From Dicaeum eximium (taxonomy: Eukaryota > Chordata > Aves > Passeriformes > Dicaeidae), in NCBI GenBank assembly GCA_013396995.1, contig VWZP01009941.1:2520748-2584747 (forward strand): DNA of 64,000 bases, in the 5' to 3' direction. A model generated the notes under the pieces. That model was given only the letters and a program-made list of their open reading frames with translations. It was not told the origin of the DNA and searched no databases. Position 1 is the stretch's first letter. Each line of letters starts with the position of its first letter. Of the stretch, positions 37,510 to 51,305 are shown in pieces. The position numbers and the translations under genes were made by a program.

Positions 37510-37575
37510 GTTTTTGGGGGGTTTTGTTTGGTGGTTTTGTTTGCTTGTATGTTTGTTGGGGTTTTTTTTGTTCTT
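37510..37575 (+). repeat. G/T-rich low-complexity tract
   Basis: G runs of up to six alternating with T runs on the sense strand. It is the third member of the set seen at 10446, 26944 and 51215. Confidence 0.75.
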
Positions 37576-40500
37576 TTATTCGCCCTGCTGTCTTTGGGCA
37601 GTAAAGATTGTCCATTGTGTAGTTCAGCATGACTTGTCTTTTAGCTGATGAGTAAGAGCACTGGGAATAACTGTACTGTTCCTCTTCCTCCTCCTCCTCA
37701 GTTTTTTAAAATAATGTTCTAAGGAGAATTGCTTCAGTTTCTGACTAGTGGCTCAGCCTATTACGATAAAATGATCCTGATTTTTGTCAGCTATCTGACC
37801 TTCAGACCTCTGCCAGCAGAATCCAGAAGTGGAAGAAGCTCTGGCTGGTTTCAGTCTGTTTAGTCACACAATCAGCAGTGTCAAGCCTACTAGTCTGATC
37901 TGCCTGCTGCTTTTGGACCACAATGCAGTATCAGAACACACTTGGTTCTTGTTTAGAAGAATTATTTTCTGTCAGTGTGATAACTGATAGCTGCAGGCAA
38001 AGCTTCCCACTTTCTGCAGGAATGTTTATGGGTGGCAAGGGGGCCAACTGTATGGTTTGACTTCCTTCACTTTGTCTAAAAACATGTGTTCTCTTCAGTG
38101 TCTAAAATTCAAATGATTGAGATCTGATTCAGATAGTCACAAGTATCTGTATATATAAATTAAACTAATAATTCCATCAATGATAGAGGAGTCCTCTTCT
38201 GATTTTGTAGGCAAGCTGAGCATTCAGGGTTTCTCTCTTACACAAAGCTGAAAGTCTTGACTCTGCACTAAAGTATTCCTGCTGACAGTTCACTTTAAAG
38301 TGTTTTTCCCCGGTGTGGCAACTGATTTTTTTCACACGTAGTTGTCAACACACAAATTATGATAGATGCCATGGTGAAAAAAGAAATTTGTATTTCTTCT
38401 TGTCCCACATAAGTAACATGACTTTTCTAATGAAACTGGGAATACATGTGTTCGTGGCATCTGTGTGATTATTTAATATCCCTGAAGTTGTGAGCTGATA
38501 CCTGCTGGTGACACAAATACTACAGTTTGTCAGGCTGCTGCCGTTTGTGTGGGAGGTTTGATTTCCATTGTGCTTGGTATGATCCGAGCCTTCTTGTCCT
38601 TGAGCTGTTAACCAGGCTTTGAATGAACACCAAGAATGTGTTCTGTGCAGTGACTACTTCTGTTCTCTTTCCAATTGTCCTGATGGGTATCGCATTATTT
38701 GTCCCAGTTACTTAGCGGCTGTCCCTTTTTAAGGCTATTGTTGAATGGCAGGAATAAATAGAGCATATCTGATCCCCTGTGATAGAGGTTGCAGTCAGTG
38801 CAAACCATTCTTTTGCCATTGTCCTTCTTAACAAAATACATTGAAGCAGTCATGTTCTTCAGGACAGTACTTTGGCATGCTTTAATTTCAGCATTATTAG
38901 TCACTGCCCGTATATGATACAAGTGTTGGTGGATGGAGTGGGAGGAAGAAGAAAGATATTTAAAACAAATTAGGGCTTCCTCTGCTGGTGTGCATTACTA
39001 TGTCTGACCAAGAAGCCTATGACTTAACTATTCCTTCTGCATTTTAGTATGTTGTTTGCCTTAAGGCACAGTTATTCAGTTTGAATTTCTAATATTATTT
39101 TTAAAAGTCTTAGAAATGCAAAATGAATTGCAGGCTTTAGCAGTGTTAGTGGTGAGATATAGAGGCAAGAGATACTAGTGTAATTAACAGTTCAATGTAT
39201 TTGTTAGCTCACAGAATCTTAAGTAATACTCTGATGCTGTTTTCCATACTTAAGGGAAGAAAATTATATTATCACTGAAAGGTTTTTATATTCTTATTGT
39301 GATAAATGATTAGGCTAAAACTGGGGGGAAGGAAGAAGCAATAATGAGGATGGACAGCATGGTGGGAGGGGCAGAAAAGCCCCATCCTTACTAAGGTTCT
39401 CTGCTAATTAATCTTTGTTGTGATAAAGAAAACTTAATCATGTACATAATAACAGGATTTTAAACTTAAGCAGGGTTTTAAATCAGGAATTTATGCTTTT
39501 CAGTTAGGGTATGAACAGTTCTTTAAATAACAGGGTTTAAAGGGTTAGATGAATAGAACTAAATTCGTGGGGTATATGAACTGCAGCCCACACTACATGT
39601 CCAGTGTAAAGCAAATCCGCACAATGGGCAATTATTTACTTCAGGCTGTCTAACAGTCTGCATTTCAATTTGTCATTATACCCTGAATGTGTTCACTTCA
39701 TACTGTGGTATTTGAAATCTGCCCTGTGGGTTTCATTAAACTTTCTGTAGTGGTGTTACGCATCCTACTTGTTGGTTTCATTGTTGTTTGGTGAAGATGA
39801 TCTTCCGTATCCATATGTCTGGCCATTGTTTCCACATCCAGTTCAGTGCAGCTTCCTCAGCACAAACTGCTCTCCCTTCTCCCATTGTCCAGGACAGGGT
39901 GACTTCTGATGTTTGCTTAGCTTTATGGTTTCTTTCCCATTACTGTCATACTCTCATGGTAATACTTGGCACTTTTACTGACTTTATAGAGTAGGATGTG
40001 ATGTCGTAGAGAAGGGGACAGGGCTACCCAAATTTTCTCAATTGCAGGGAGGAGCTGCCCAGGTGTGCTGAGGGGCCTGTACTCAGGAAGAGAAACAGGG
40101 AGTCCTCCACAGTGAGTAACCCCACTTTCAAGTGCACACAGTTTCCTTCATAGCCGTGTCCAGTACAGTGTAGTATCCTCTCCTGTCCTTTCCAGTTTGC
40201 CCTTTGGAATGTTCCCAGTTTGGTTCTCTTCTCTCTTTATTTTGGTGGATTCTCATTTTACCTTGTGCTTTGTCTTCTTTCTGAAGGTTAAAGTTTCCAT
40301 TTTTGTCTCTTCACACCATTAATCTTTTCTCATCCTAGTCTTAATCTTTATACACATTGTCATTTTTCCAGTGTGTCATTGTTGTTCTGTCACTAATACA
40401 TCATATAATTTCTCTTCCCTTGTGTGCAATGGTCCTTTTCCCAGCTCTGTGCAGTTTCTCTGGTCCTTACTCATTGCTGTACTTTTACTCTTTCCAACCT

Positions 40501-41922
40501 TCTCTTCTTTCTCCTTTCAAATCGTGTTTTGATTTTCCTTTCCTGATGGGTCCCTTTTGAATCTTGCCTACTGATGTACACGAGATAAGCTCAGTTCAGC
40601 TCCCTGACCTTTTTAGTGCAACTTTCACCTATACCTTTTACTTCGTGGAACTGAAAGATTAAGGATAAAAAGCTCATTTGTAACAAAGAATTGAAGGATT
40701 TGGTAAACTGTATTTTGGCTGTGAAAGAGAACAGGCAGGAAATCAGAGCACTAAAATGGCAGAAAAGGGCTGAGCTGGTCAAGGTGTAGTGGGTAGGCAG
40801 TCTTTGGCTTTAGGTGAGCTGCTGAATTACAGTCCTGGCCAGCACCCTTCACAGTTTGACTTGTGTGATACGATGTGGGGATGTCTCTAATTCCTAGTGG
40901 GCAGGTATCCGCATAGCAGTAGCTGCTTTCACAATTGCCATTGTTTGGTAGTAACTACTACAGAGAAGCTCAGGATGGTTGGGATTAGACCAAACTGATT
41001 TCATAGTTACAGAGGGTAGAAATGCAAGTTCTGGCTAGGATATGTTGGCAAGATGCTCTGGGAAGCTTGATTGCTGTGGCCTGTGCCACACCTTTTACTG
41101 CTGATTGAAGGGTTTCGTTTTCCAGGGCTATCAGTCTGGCATTTTACAGGAGCAAAAGTGTGGCTGTTTGTTTCACAGCATAAAACTGATGGGAACAAAA
41201 AGGAAGTGGAAAATCAGAAAAATTCATACAAGATGGTTCTATCTGTAGAGAGGACTGAGTTAATTTGGGAAATTGTTGGAAAAGGCAAAGGGGTGGAAAA
41301 CTGAGCTGAACTGGAAAAATATAGTGCACTCTGTCATGTAGCATCTTGTGTGCTGTGACTGTTCTGACTACTTCATTTTTCGTTGTTTTTAGAATAAAAA
41401 GTCATTTTAAAATTGAAACCCCACTGTGTCAATTCTTACAGCAGCTCCTGGTCTACAGATGGAAGGTTTTAGCCAATTTTTTTTGAGGTCATGGCAAAGC
41501 TAAGTGTAGAATAGTCAATTGATCTCAAAAAATTCTAAAGTAATAAAAACCAAAGAAAGTGATAGTGGATTTTTTTCCCCCCTTTGGCTCTTGTGTTTTA
41601 TGTATTTCCCCTCATGCCTGAAAGAAAACCTGTTGCTGTGTCATAAAACCAGTTGTATATTCAAACTCTTTTGTTTGTAACCTGGTAAGAGTTTTCCCGG
41701 GCAGATGTAGCAGATGATGTACAAAAGCAGCAAGTAAATATTTTTCTTGCTGAAGTTTCCTGGATTGTATCTGGCCTTCCAACAGACAGAGGACTCCAGT
41801 CTCAACACTATCATTCCCTGCCTTTTACAAATGACTGCATAAAAACTGCATGATCACATAACCTTTCAGATTCACAGGGCAGCTGTGTCTTCTTATCACT
41901 TACATTTATTATTTCTTTCTAG
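37576..41922 (+). other. ASXL3: ASXL3 intron 1, 3' part with exon 2 acceptor
   Basis: Intronic sequence with no gene recognised. A pyrimidine-rich zone spans about 40140-40560. The last bases form a good 3' splice site: branch-like CTTAC with the branch A at 41902, a T-rich tract, and AG at 41921-41922. Confidence 0.55.
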
Positions 41923-42005
41923 GCACTGGAAAAGTATCCCAACTCACCAATGACTGCAAAACAAATACTGGAAGTCATTCAGAAAGAAGGGTTAAAAGAA
42001 ACAAG
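41923..42005 (+). CDS. ASXL3: ASXL3 coding exon 2 (partial gene)
   Basis: This 83-nt exon encodes 27 complete residues, starting ALEKYPNSPMTAKQILEVI and ending EGLKET. It then leaves AG of a codon to be completed by the next exon (start phase 0, two bases left over). It is flanked by a T-rich acceptor ending AG at 41921-41922 and a donor AAG|GTCAGT at 42006. The peptide belongs to the N-terminal HARE-HTH winged-helix domain of ASXL proteins. These are scaffolds that bind and activate the BAP1 deubiquitinase in the nuclear Polycomb PR-DUB complex, which removes ubiquitin from histone H2A. From memory, ASXL1 has VLENYSDAP and ASXL2 has VLEKYPNTPMSHK here. The PNSPMTAKQILEV wording fits ASXL3, where mammals have His rather than Tyr in EKHPNS. 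The exon size also matches the family's exon 2. The upstream exon is not visible and the downstream exons lie beyond the window. Confidence 0.92.
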
Positions 42006-45000
42006 GTCAGTGTTTATATGTTCCGTATTTCTGCTATCTCTGTGAAAACAATCTAGGAATGATGTGTAATCTTTACAAAACTTCAAGTGCTGGCTTAATT
42101 AATTTCCAGTGTCAAAGTGGGAAATACAGTTGATGGGCTTTGATTGTTAGTTCAAGGCTTTTAAAAAGGTTAGTGACTGTCTTAACTTTGTATGTTACCA
42201 AAGGAGTCTGTGGGCCAGCTCTAGTCCAGTGGCCTGTCTTTAGAAAGACAGTGTCATTTTACATCTCACCTTTGCTTCAGGACTGAAGCTCATCAGCTGG
42301 GTTACCTCTGCCCCTGTGTGCATGGAGAAAGTGCAAGATGAAGCTTGGTGCACTTCTCACTTGGGTTTATGGTCTGGCACTTAAATCACTATTAGGACTT
42401 GCTGGTGTTGCCTGTGGTAACAGAAATTGTGCTGATAAAGGACTGGGAATGGAAGAAGAGGGAATTTTGGACACTGGGAGCTAGTGTGTGTCTGCAGAGC
42501 ATGGACACTGTACCTGATACAGCAATTCAACTTGCTTGATAACAGCATACTTTGGGTGTAGATTCAAGTGATAATAATTACCCTTTTAGAGGATAGATGT
42601 GTTATCCAGAGACTGTGGAAATCAATCAGTTGTCTTTCATTGCTGCCTGGTTCAGATGTACGTGCAGCTTTTTATTCTCAAAGGTGACTGTCTGCTTGCT
42701 AGGTCCTCTAGTGACCTTTAAGTGGAAACTTGGGCAGGAAGAGAAAATAAAGAAAAACTCATTGGATGGAGGGGGTCTCCTACAAGATGCAATTGCCTCT
42801 TCTTCAAATATTATAGTAGAATTTTCTGTTTTAACAAATCAATACTTGTTGTTGCCTCAAAGCACAGGGAGACATGGTTTTATTTTAATTATGTTCTTCC
42901 ACTGTGGAACCTAAGGTTCAGAACAAGAGAATTTCAAAGTCCGTGTAAAGGTGAACGAGAAGTAACCATGAGACATATTTTTACTGAATTCACTTTTGTT
43001 CCTAGGAAACAGAACAGAACACAATCTGCGTGATTGTTTGCACAGCATAACCATGCACTTCTTTGTTGGCAGCCTTATAACATGCTCATAATAGCTATAT
43101 TTTGATAAAATTGCAGAAGAGATGGTATGGAAAGTGAAATTGAATTTGTCACCTTTTACAGATTTAAAGTGCTTTAGTTTCTGTCAAGAAATTGCTTTGA
43201 GTATATTTGGCAATGATTCCAAGGAAGCAAGGGGATGAAAACTTTTGAAAACGAATGTCCAAACATGTGTTATACCAGAATGATTTGCATACAATAACAA
43301 CAAAAATGCAAGAAAATACAGTTTTGAAAATCTGTTATATTAAGATACTGTTTCTCACAGCAGTGAATGAATTGCTTTCTTCTTATGTCTTGTGATATGA
43401 CAATTGCATGGAAGGGGCTCTAATGCCTGCTAATAGCATTTCTTCATAATTTTGAAAATTCTTGTTTTCATGATCAGTGCATGAATAAAATTTTGAGTGG
43501 AAAACCTATGGAAAGGAATGAAGGCAAGGTTTTATATTTTAAATGTAGAAAAAGTCAAAGCCCTTTTTAATTGCTGCAGAATGAATAGTAAGAGAAAGAT
43601 TCTGTTAAGAGATTCCAAACTAGATGATCTTTCATTTTTTCATGTACTAAGAAATTTAGAATTGCAGAGAAATAGGAGAGAAATTCAGATTTGTTCTACT
43701 TTTTATTCATGTTATGTGCAGGTATATGTGACAGTGTAGTAGGTTGCAGGATGTTGTATGTGGTCATGAGTTCTAGAAAACTGAGAAGGATAAAATTCAA
43801 TGTTCTTTATACTTGAAACACTTTAATCCTAAACTCTTTAGCCTAAACATACTAAATTCTGCAATTGTAAAATGAGAAAATGTTGATTCTGTATTGATTT
43901 CTAAGTATTCGGATTTTCATTTACCTTCTGATTTCATGTAAAAGTTGTATTTCTGCTGTATTTTAATATTAATTAGGGACAAACTTTCAGAGTTACCTGA
44001 GTGCCTAACTCATAATAGGAGTCTATAAGGGGTTTGACTTCATGCACAAATTTGTTGACTGGGCCTCCAGTCATCCAGTACTTGAATTTAGAGTCTCCTG
44101 TTGGCTTCATCCAGGTCTGCAATTTCTTTCAGTACCTTCCTGCCAGTTGTTGCCTTTGCTGTTACTAAAGATGGTTTTTCCTGGTCTCTTTGCTGCAGCC
44201 AGCTAAGATGAGCAAGGGATGTAAATTTATGGTGTGCAGTCACCTGGCCATAAGCAGCAGAATGGCACTAGCATATTTTATTCTGTATCGATTTGTGTAT
44301 TCTTCCAAGTCTGAATTTATGCCAGGAATATGTTACTACTCTAATACACTTTACTTATTCCTTTATACTGATTATCATTGTCAGTAGAACCTTGGAAATT
44401 CTACATTAAGTTCTTAAAAAACTCTCCTCCCTACTTTTCCATTTATAGATGAATGAGGTTAATTGTCTTAGTCATTTTTCATATATATTGTAGCATTAAT
44501 TAATCTAAAGCTTTTTGCTGTGATAGTAAATCTGAAAGAATAATATATGATTTTCAGCCATCTCATTGTCATTATGTGTAATCTTTTAAAAAACAATCAG
44601 ACTATTCAGCCTCTTTTTTTTGCCATAAAGACATCAAGTTGCACAATTATTTTTGTGTTACTCATATAATTAAATACAAAAAAATAATAATTAAATTAAA
44701 CTACGAATTTACAAAACAGATATGTGTTAGAAAATAAACCAGAAAACTCTACTAATATACCCTGTGAGAGGTTATACAGCTACCTTGTTTTTTACATCTC
44801 TGGGAAGAAACAACTCACTTTTGTTTCTTAAATATCTTTCCTGTTATGCTGGTAGGTTGTAAAATGGTCAGCAGGCAGGCAGTTCTTCTGCTACCCAGAA
44901 GGAGTAAAAACTATTAAGGCAAACCTTTTAGGTATGTAGAAAACATATGGCTTTCTTCTGTGGGTAGTTGTGTGGAGGGAGAAGTAATTTCTTATCTTTC

Positions 45001-46739
45001 ATGTTAGTACTGATGGTGAACAGTGTCAGGCCAACAAACCTGGACACTGAAATCTCTCTACAAGGAAAACAGACAGCAGCTCACTTCAAAGCACAGTGCT
45101 CTGGATTTTCTGTCCTGAAAACATTTTCCTATCCTGCTGTAAATTTCTAGGCTCACCACCTGCTGTCTATATACCCTAGCATGAGCTTTTGCTGATTTTG
45201 CTAGTGTGACACAGCCTACTAGTCTAGAGTATGATCCACTCTCTCGCCTCAGTGCTCCTTTTCCCCTGTGCTGCTGCCTCGCTAGTTGTTCTCCATCTCG
45301 CATTTCTTTTGTTACTTATTCTTGTTAAGCTCTAAAATTTCCCTTATTGAATTACATTTAGATTTTCTGCAGACTGTTTCTCAAATTCTGTGAAATTGCT
45401 TTAACAATGTACTCTTGTCATCCAGCATGCACACAGCTTTTCCAAGCTTTAGTGTCATCTGCTTAGTAGAACTTGTTTTCTTTTGAAGCATTATATTTCT
45501 TCTTTTGGTTATGGAAGTCCGTGGGAAACAGTTACCAAAAACTTATTAAGTTGGGCTATATTGTACCTACTGCTGCTTCTCTAGCTACAGGATCTGCTGC
45601 TATGTCACAAAGAATATTTTAGTAGATTTGAAGTAACTTGTTCTTGACAGGCCTATATATCACTCAACTTGTTATTTGCTAAATTCTTCCAAATAATTTT
45701 GTGGGAATTGAAATTCGGTTGCTGCATGTCTACTTCTTTGGACACGTCTTTTTAATTTTTTGGTTTTTTTAAGCTTATCACTGAGTGTTTTCCACTTTTT
45801 TGGAATCACTGATATCCTCTACAAATTCTCAAAAATTACTATTGATAATTCTGAGGCTGATCCAGTCAGCTTTCCAGTCTATGGTGAATTTCAGCACATT
45901 TAACTGATATGAGAATACCTAATTTATTTAATTATCATCTAAGCAATGTTCCCATGTTTGTTCCTGGTGTTGGTTTTAGCAGCTGTTTAATCCTAGACAT
46001 ATTTCTGATTAGGCATTAGAAGTCCTGTGCTTGGAGTGTAAGTACTCAGTGCCAACCCCTTCTTGAAAGAGCGAGTCAGTTTCCTTTCTGCTGCTGTGCT
46101 TACAGAAATTTCTTTGTGCATGTTGTGTGGGTGGGTTTGCTGAAGTTTCATTTCCTGAAGCCCTTTTTCTTCTTTTTGTGTTCTCCCTTGTTTTCCTAAA
46201 AATGAAGAATCATCCTTTCATGAATGCTCAGTGTTTTAGCTGCTTCTTCCCCATGGATTCAAGTCAACCTAGTACAGTCCCAGAAACTTGCCAGATGCTT
46301 TTCTGGCCCTGTCTTTCTTTCTTGATGGTTTTGTTCTTTTTTGTCATTACCTGGAAATTGCCTGTAGAACCACCAGAAGTAAGCTGTTTGTTCAATTCTG
46401 TTTGGAGCACTGCAGTTTTGTGAGGAATAGGACCAATTGAAGACCACTTAAAATTATCAGGGAGATAAAAATAAGACAGAAGCTGGTATGAATTAATTGT
46501 TTGGATTAAGGAAGAGAAGACTAAATATAGGCATAGTAAATCTTCAGCTACACAAAAGAAAGGAAAGGAGTGAAGGAGTTATCCTGAATGTCTGTTATGG
46601 ACAAAACGAGAAATAAGGCCTTTAAACTGGAGAAAGAGAAGATGCCAATTAGAAAGTACAGAGTTTGTTTGGGTTTTTTTTAACAGGAATCATTAATTCC
46701 TCTCATGAGCCATGGAAGAGATGCGAAAGGTTGGTAGGT
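42006..46739 (+). other. ASXL3: ASXL3 intron 2, first part
   Basis: Starts with the donor GTCAGT. I scanned for the next coding exon, which should encode a SGTSPLACLNAML-like motif, and did not find it here or elsewhere up to 64000. The intron therefore exceeds 22 kb. No gene or clear repeat was recognised in this part. Confidence 0.55.
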
Positions 46740-46856
46740 CTCACCACAACCCAGTGTAGAGATGTCTGTCAGGAATTATGTAGGTTTGGTTGATCCTGCC
46801 TTGAACTAGGGAAATGAAGTAGTATATCTCTTGATCCATGTTTTTCTATGATTTTT
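46740..46856 (+). mobile_element. Ancient CR1-like LINE 3' end
   Basis: The string GGTTGATCCTGCCTTGAACT followed by 'agggaaatgaag...tatctctt' and TTTTTCTATGATTT matches the 3' end of old sauropsid CR1 families in word order, with many substitutions. It differs in wording from the younger CR1 tails at 14018 and 27148. Confidence 0.5.
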
Positions 46857-49800
46857 TTCTAGAACAGTTTTCAGTACTTGGGCCATAGACATTGTTTGAG
46901 TCCTAGGGGAGAATATCCAGCCAAACTCTGATAAATGTTTGATGCTAATAACCCTAGATTATGTCTTGGCTTTCTATAGTTCCCTTTCTCCTGTGCATGG
47001 TGAGGCTGGGAAATTGACTTGTCTGGATAAGATTAAAGCCAAAGATTCTCAGTACAAGTTAAAAGCCAATAAACTTTCAAAATGGGACAAGCTGCTTAAT
47101 TTCTTGGAGTACAACTTTAGCCCACAGCTACGCTAGCTATTTGCTTTCCTCCTCCATTACACTCAGGACTGTGAATGCTGGAATGGGATAATTTCATAGT
47201 GTTTTTGCTATTCAGTTGGAGTAATTGACTTCTGTGTGGTCAGCTAACTTGACCTTGACGTTATTTTGTTCAGGTAATTCATAGAAGAGTTTTTTAAAAG
47301 TTACTCTTTCTCACTCTGTTTTCCATTTTCCAGTAGGAATCTCAAACTTCATTCTCTTGATATTTCTTTGTTGATCTTAATTTCAAGTATGGGAATCAGG
47401 GCATCAGTTGTATCTCCTTCCTCTGTTTTTCCCTCTGCATATTTTGCCTTTTGCTTCACAAGACTAAACTGTCTATTGATTTATTGTTGTGACAGTAGTC
47501 TTTCAGAAGACTAGGAAGAGATGCTCGCCACTGGCACTGGCCATAGTGCTGTTTCTTCTGCATTCCACAGTGTTGATAATATTTATCATGAATGACATCA
47601 TAACATATTAAGTCTTCTGAGCCTAGGAAAGCAGTGCAAAGTATGACCCTAATAAATCTCAAAGACACTCTTACTAGATTTACAGTCTTTGTGCAAAAAT
47701 ATTAAAGTAGTGGGTTAGCTAGAATCAAACCCACTTTGAACTGCAGAGTGGAGTCATCAGTGGAATAAAACACATGATCCATGCAAGGTCTTTCTTTAGC
47801 TTTGAAGTTAGAGGGGGCTCCTGAAAATATTACTGTCACTTGTGGATCCTTTGATCTTTTTTGACAGTGTCTCTTTAAGCCTTTGCATACTACATCCTTA
47901 GAGCTATTGACTTAAAAAAAAAAAAAATCCCTTCTGAATGCTGCTGTTTCTGTAAATAGGCTAAATGAGCTGGCAACTGTCTTCTGTTGTTTATCGTTTT
48001 CAGGTTCCTTGTTTTATTGTGTGCATATAGACAGAGAATTTTTTACTTTCTTTCTCTGTAAAGTCATTCCAAGATGTCATTGTAATTCATAATTATTAAG
48101 TTACAGTTTTTATCTTTCACTTAAAAAAGAAAAAAAAAAGCCCTGCAATTACCAAAAACACTTAAAAATTTAATTGAAAGAACCACAGTTTTTGTCTTAA
48201 GGCTGTGGCTGCCAGCAGAAGAGCACAGACAGTTAGGAGGCTTCTGTGGTTGCATATGTCTGATAGAATTTATTCGGGAGCCTCTTCAGCTGAAGGGAGT
48301 GTATTGTTTTGTCTGAAGGTAGTTATTCCCTGCAATGGACTAAAAGGAAGCTGTAATGGAAAGAGAGGGAGAAAGCTATTCAGATTCTTTTGCCTGGCAT
48401 TATTAGGTTGATTTTCATGCATCTACAGATGTGGCTTTTGGCCGTAGAGCAGCAAAAGAAACAAACTTTCAGTACAACCTGTCTTTCTGCATAAATTCAC
48501 TTCAGACATGTCTTTGAAATGCTGTTCTTTCCAGTGTAACAACAGACCACCTAATTTGGTAGGCAGTTCTGATAGCAGCAATTTGCCAGTTGAAAATCTC
48601 AGGCTTGCTCCTTCTTGCCTAGACAATTCCCAGCATTGTTATATGTGGTGCAGTTTAACCTGGTAAAAACCGGTGGGTTTTCTATATTGCATTCCAGCAC
48701 TGGAACTGTAATTTGTGTAATCACACCTCTATCACTGAAATAATTATTTCAGTTTTTGGTAGTGATGTAGCCCTAGAACAGCTAAAGTATTAACTCAAGC
48801 CTAAGATCAGGGTTGTGAATTCTTGATTGTATATTGCTGCATTGTGATTACCCTACTGTTTAAAGCTTGCCTATATGTGGATAGCAGTAATCCCACCTTT
48901 GTATTGATTTGGAAAACTGGTTTTGAGTGAGACGTAGAACAGATGGAAAATAATAAAACCTCAAATGTTTTCCCTCAGTGAATTGCAAATATGAAGAATT
49001 TTTTAGTGATGATTGAGTCTTCCATTGTGTATACCTATAGAAATTATCTGGAGTGTTTTGTTTTAATGCTGCTCTTGTTTCCTTGGCAGGACAGTGGAGT
49101 CTCTGTCTAGGGACTTTAATACAGTCCAGTAAAATCAGTCTGTATGTCAGTGATTCTTAAAAAATTATCTTTATAATTAAGGTGTGCATTTAATTTTGAG
49201 TTTCAGGTGATAAATGGCATAGCTTATGTTTTAAGTACCTTTTGAGTATGACACAGAATACTTTCGAGGATACTGTTCTTACTGATAAGACTATTAATTG
49301 AGCATATGTAAAAAGAGAGTGGAGAAAGAAGCAAAGTAATATTTATCAAAGCTAAATTAAGAGCTAAGAATATAACCTGGTCCTTGTCTCTTCCACTCCC
49401 AATGTCCTGTCCATTAAATTGGTGCTGCCTGTGCAGTGTCTACTATTTCCCATCTATATGCAGTCCCGTGTCCCACGAGTTTCTGCAAGATGAATCCTCC
49501 TGCTTTCTCATACAGGGTCACCCACCCCACGGTCCCCAGTTACCCTGATCTGCTGTCATCCTTTTTCCCTTCCTTTGTGGACTCAAACCTCATTCAGGAT
49601 GCCTGAAATTTTCTCAAGTGTTACATTGTAAACATCCCAGTATTTATTTCATTTTCTGACTTGGGGCCAGTCAAGCGTTCTTCCTTAGTTTGGTTCCAGG
49701 ACCAATTATGAGAAAATAATGCAATTCAATTTTTTCACCATGTCTGGGACCTTCAACTGATGATTTAGAAAAGTTCATATGGTTTCCTCTTTTGTACTTA

Positions 49801-51214
49801 GCCCTTCATTTGTTATCATGTTGAAGTTTGTCCCTGCATTCTTGGGTCAACTGAGATTTTAGAACAGTTAATTCTCTTTTCTTTAGGATTAGTGTGTTGC
49901 TGTTACTTTTCCATATGCATTTTTGCCCATTTAGTGTAGAGGACTTCAGTTTTCCATTTGGTACAATATTTCTCTCTATTTGGGTGCTAAAACATACATG
50001 GTAACCAGCTTTTCTTCTTTCATGTAAATTATAGGAAACAGTCCTGCTTGATTTTTTTTTTAAAGTAATTTTTGAAGATCTGCCATAAACCTTTTTGCTT
50101 TTCATCTATTAACAGTTCTGCAAAATATATCTGCAAAGATTGGGAAAACAGGAATCCAGTCTGTGTGACACACTTGTCTCCTAGGTGCTGTTAAACTATT
50201 TTACTTGTGCTATTTAGGTTTTTGCTCCTTCCACACAAGCCTAATCTGTGTATGAAGCACTGTATGAAGCTTTTTTAAATTTGGTTGATGTTTTCTTGGT
50301 AAGGGAGAGTGACCTGTACAATTGTTAAATATTCAGGAGCATATGTGAAAATATTCAGATATTCAGAGGATATGTGAAAAATTTGAAGGTGTTTTTTTTT
50401 ACCTGTAATAGGAAAAATTATGATAATTAGATTTTGTGATGTGATAAACATTTCAAGTTCTAAAGATCTATATTGCAAAAATTTTTTATGTTTAAGTGCA
50501 CCCAAGGCCTTCCTCTGTATCACAGCCTAATATTCTGAAATTAAGACCTCCATTAGTTTAATGTTAAAGATACTACTTTTTTAAATACAAGTGGAAATCC
50601 AGCAACTTAAATGTAACAAATAATGTATAGCAGTGCAGATCTTAAAAGATTTACTAGTTTTGTGCAGTCATGACATCACTTCCTGTTACAAGTTGTTTTA
50701 TTTTGAAGTGTGAGGTGGACATCACCTGTGACTATATAATGTAAATTTGTCAGCAATTCCAATGTTGCTTTTCATGGTGTAGTGACTCCTTTCTCAATAT
50801 ATTTTTATGTTTAATGTAAGAATTTAAGTTGTTTTGGCCTTTTCCCATATTGTGTCTCTCTGTGTAGACTTCTATGGAAAGAGACTGAAAAGCAGCAATG
50901 TACTAATGGCTGACGAAAAGAGAAACCTTCTACATTATCAATTGTTGTTACCAAAAGAGTATATTGTGTCCTATCTGTCTTCCCATATTTCTCCTAGGCA
51001 GTGTAACTACAGTGTATGCTACAGATCTTTTTTTCTTTAATGTTTCAGTATTTTGAAGCGTAATTCTGCATTAAAAGGAGTGTCTCTTTTTCAAAAAGAG
51101 AGATTAAATAAAGATATCCAAGAGACCTAAATGCGTTCAAAACCATCAGATACTCCCTGACGTTACATCAGGAAAGTTTCACCATATCTTCAATCCATCC
51201 TCCCAGGAGTGAAG
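46857..51214 (+). other. ASXL3: ASXL3 intron 2, no gene recognised
   Basis: AT-rich intronic sequence with chance frames of at most about 100 codons. A-runs occur at about 47913-47926 and 48122-48139. No exon or transposon was recognised. Confidence 0.5.
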
Positions 51215-51305
51215 GTTTTAGGGTTGGTTTGTTTGGGGTGGGGGTTTGGTTTGTTTGGGGTGGGGGTTTGGTTTGCTTTGGTGGTTATTTTGTTTTGTGT
51301 GTGTG
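51215..51305 (+). repeat. G/T-rich tract with 22-bp tandem repeat
   Basis: Two identical 22-bp units at 51226-51247 and 51248-51269 (each GGTTTGTTTGGGG followed by TGGGGGTTT), then a partial third unit and a short (TG)n at 51296-51305. The paired GGGGTGGGGG blocks can form a G-quadruplex on the sense strand. Confidence 0.85.
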
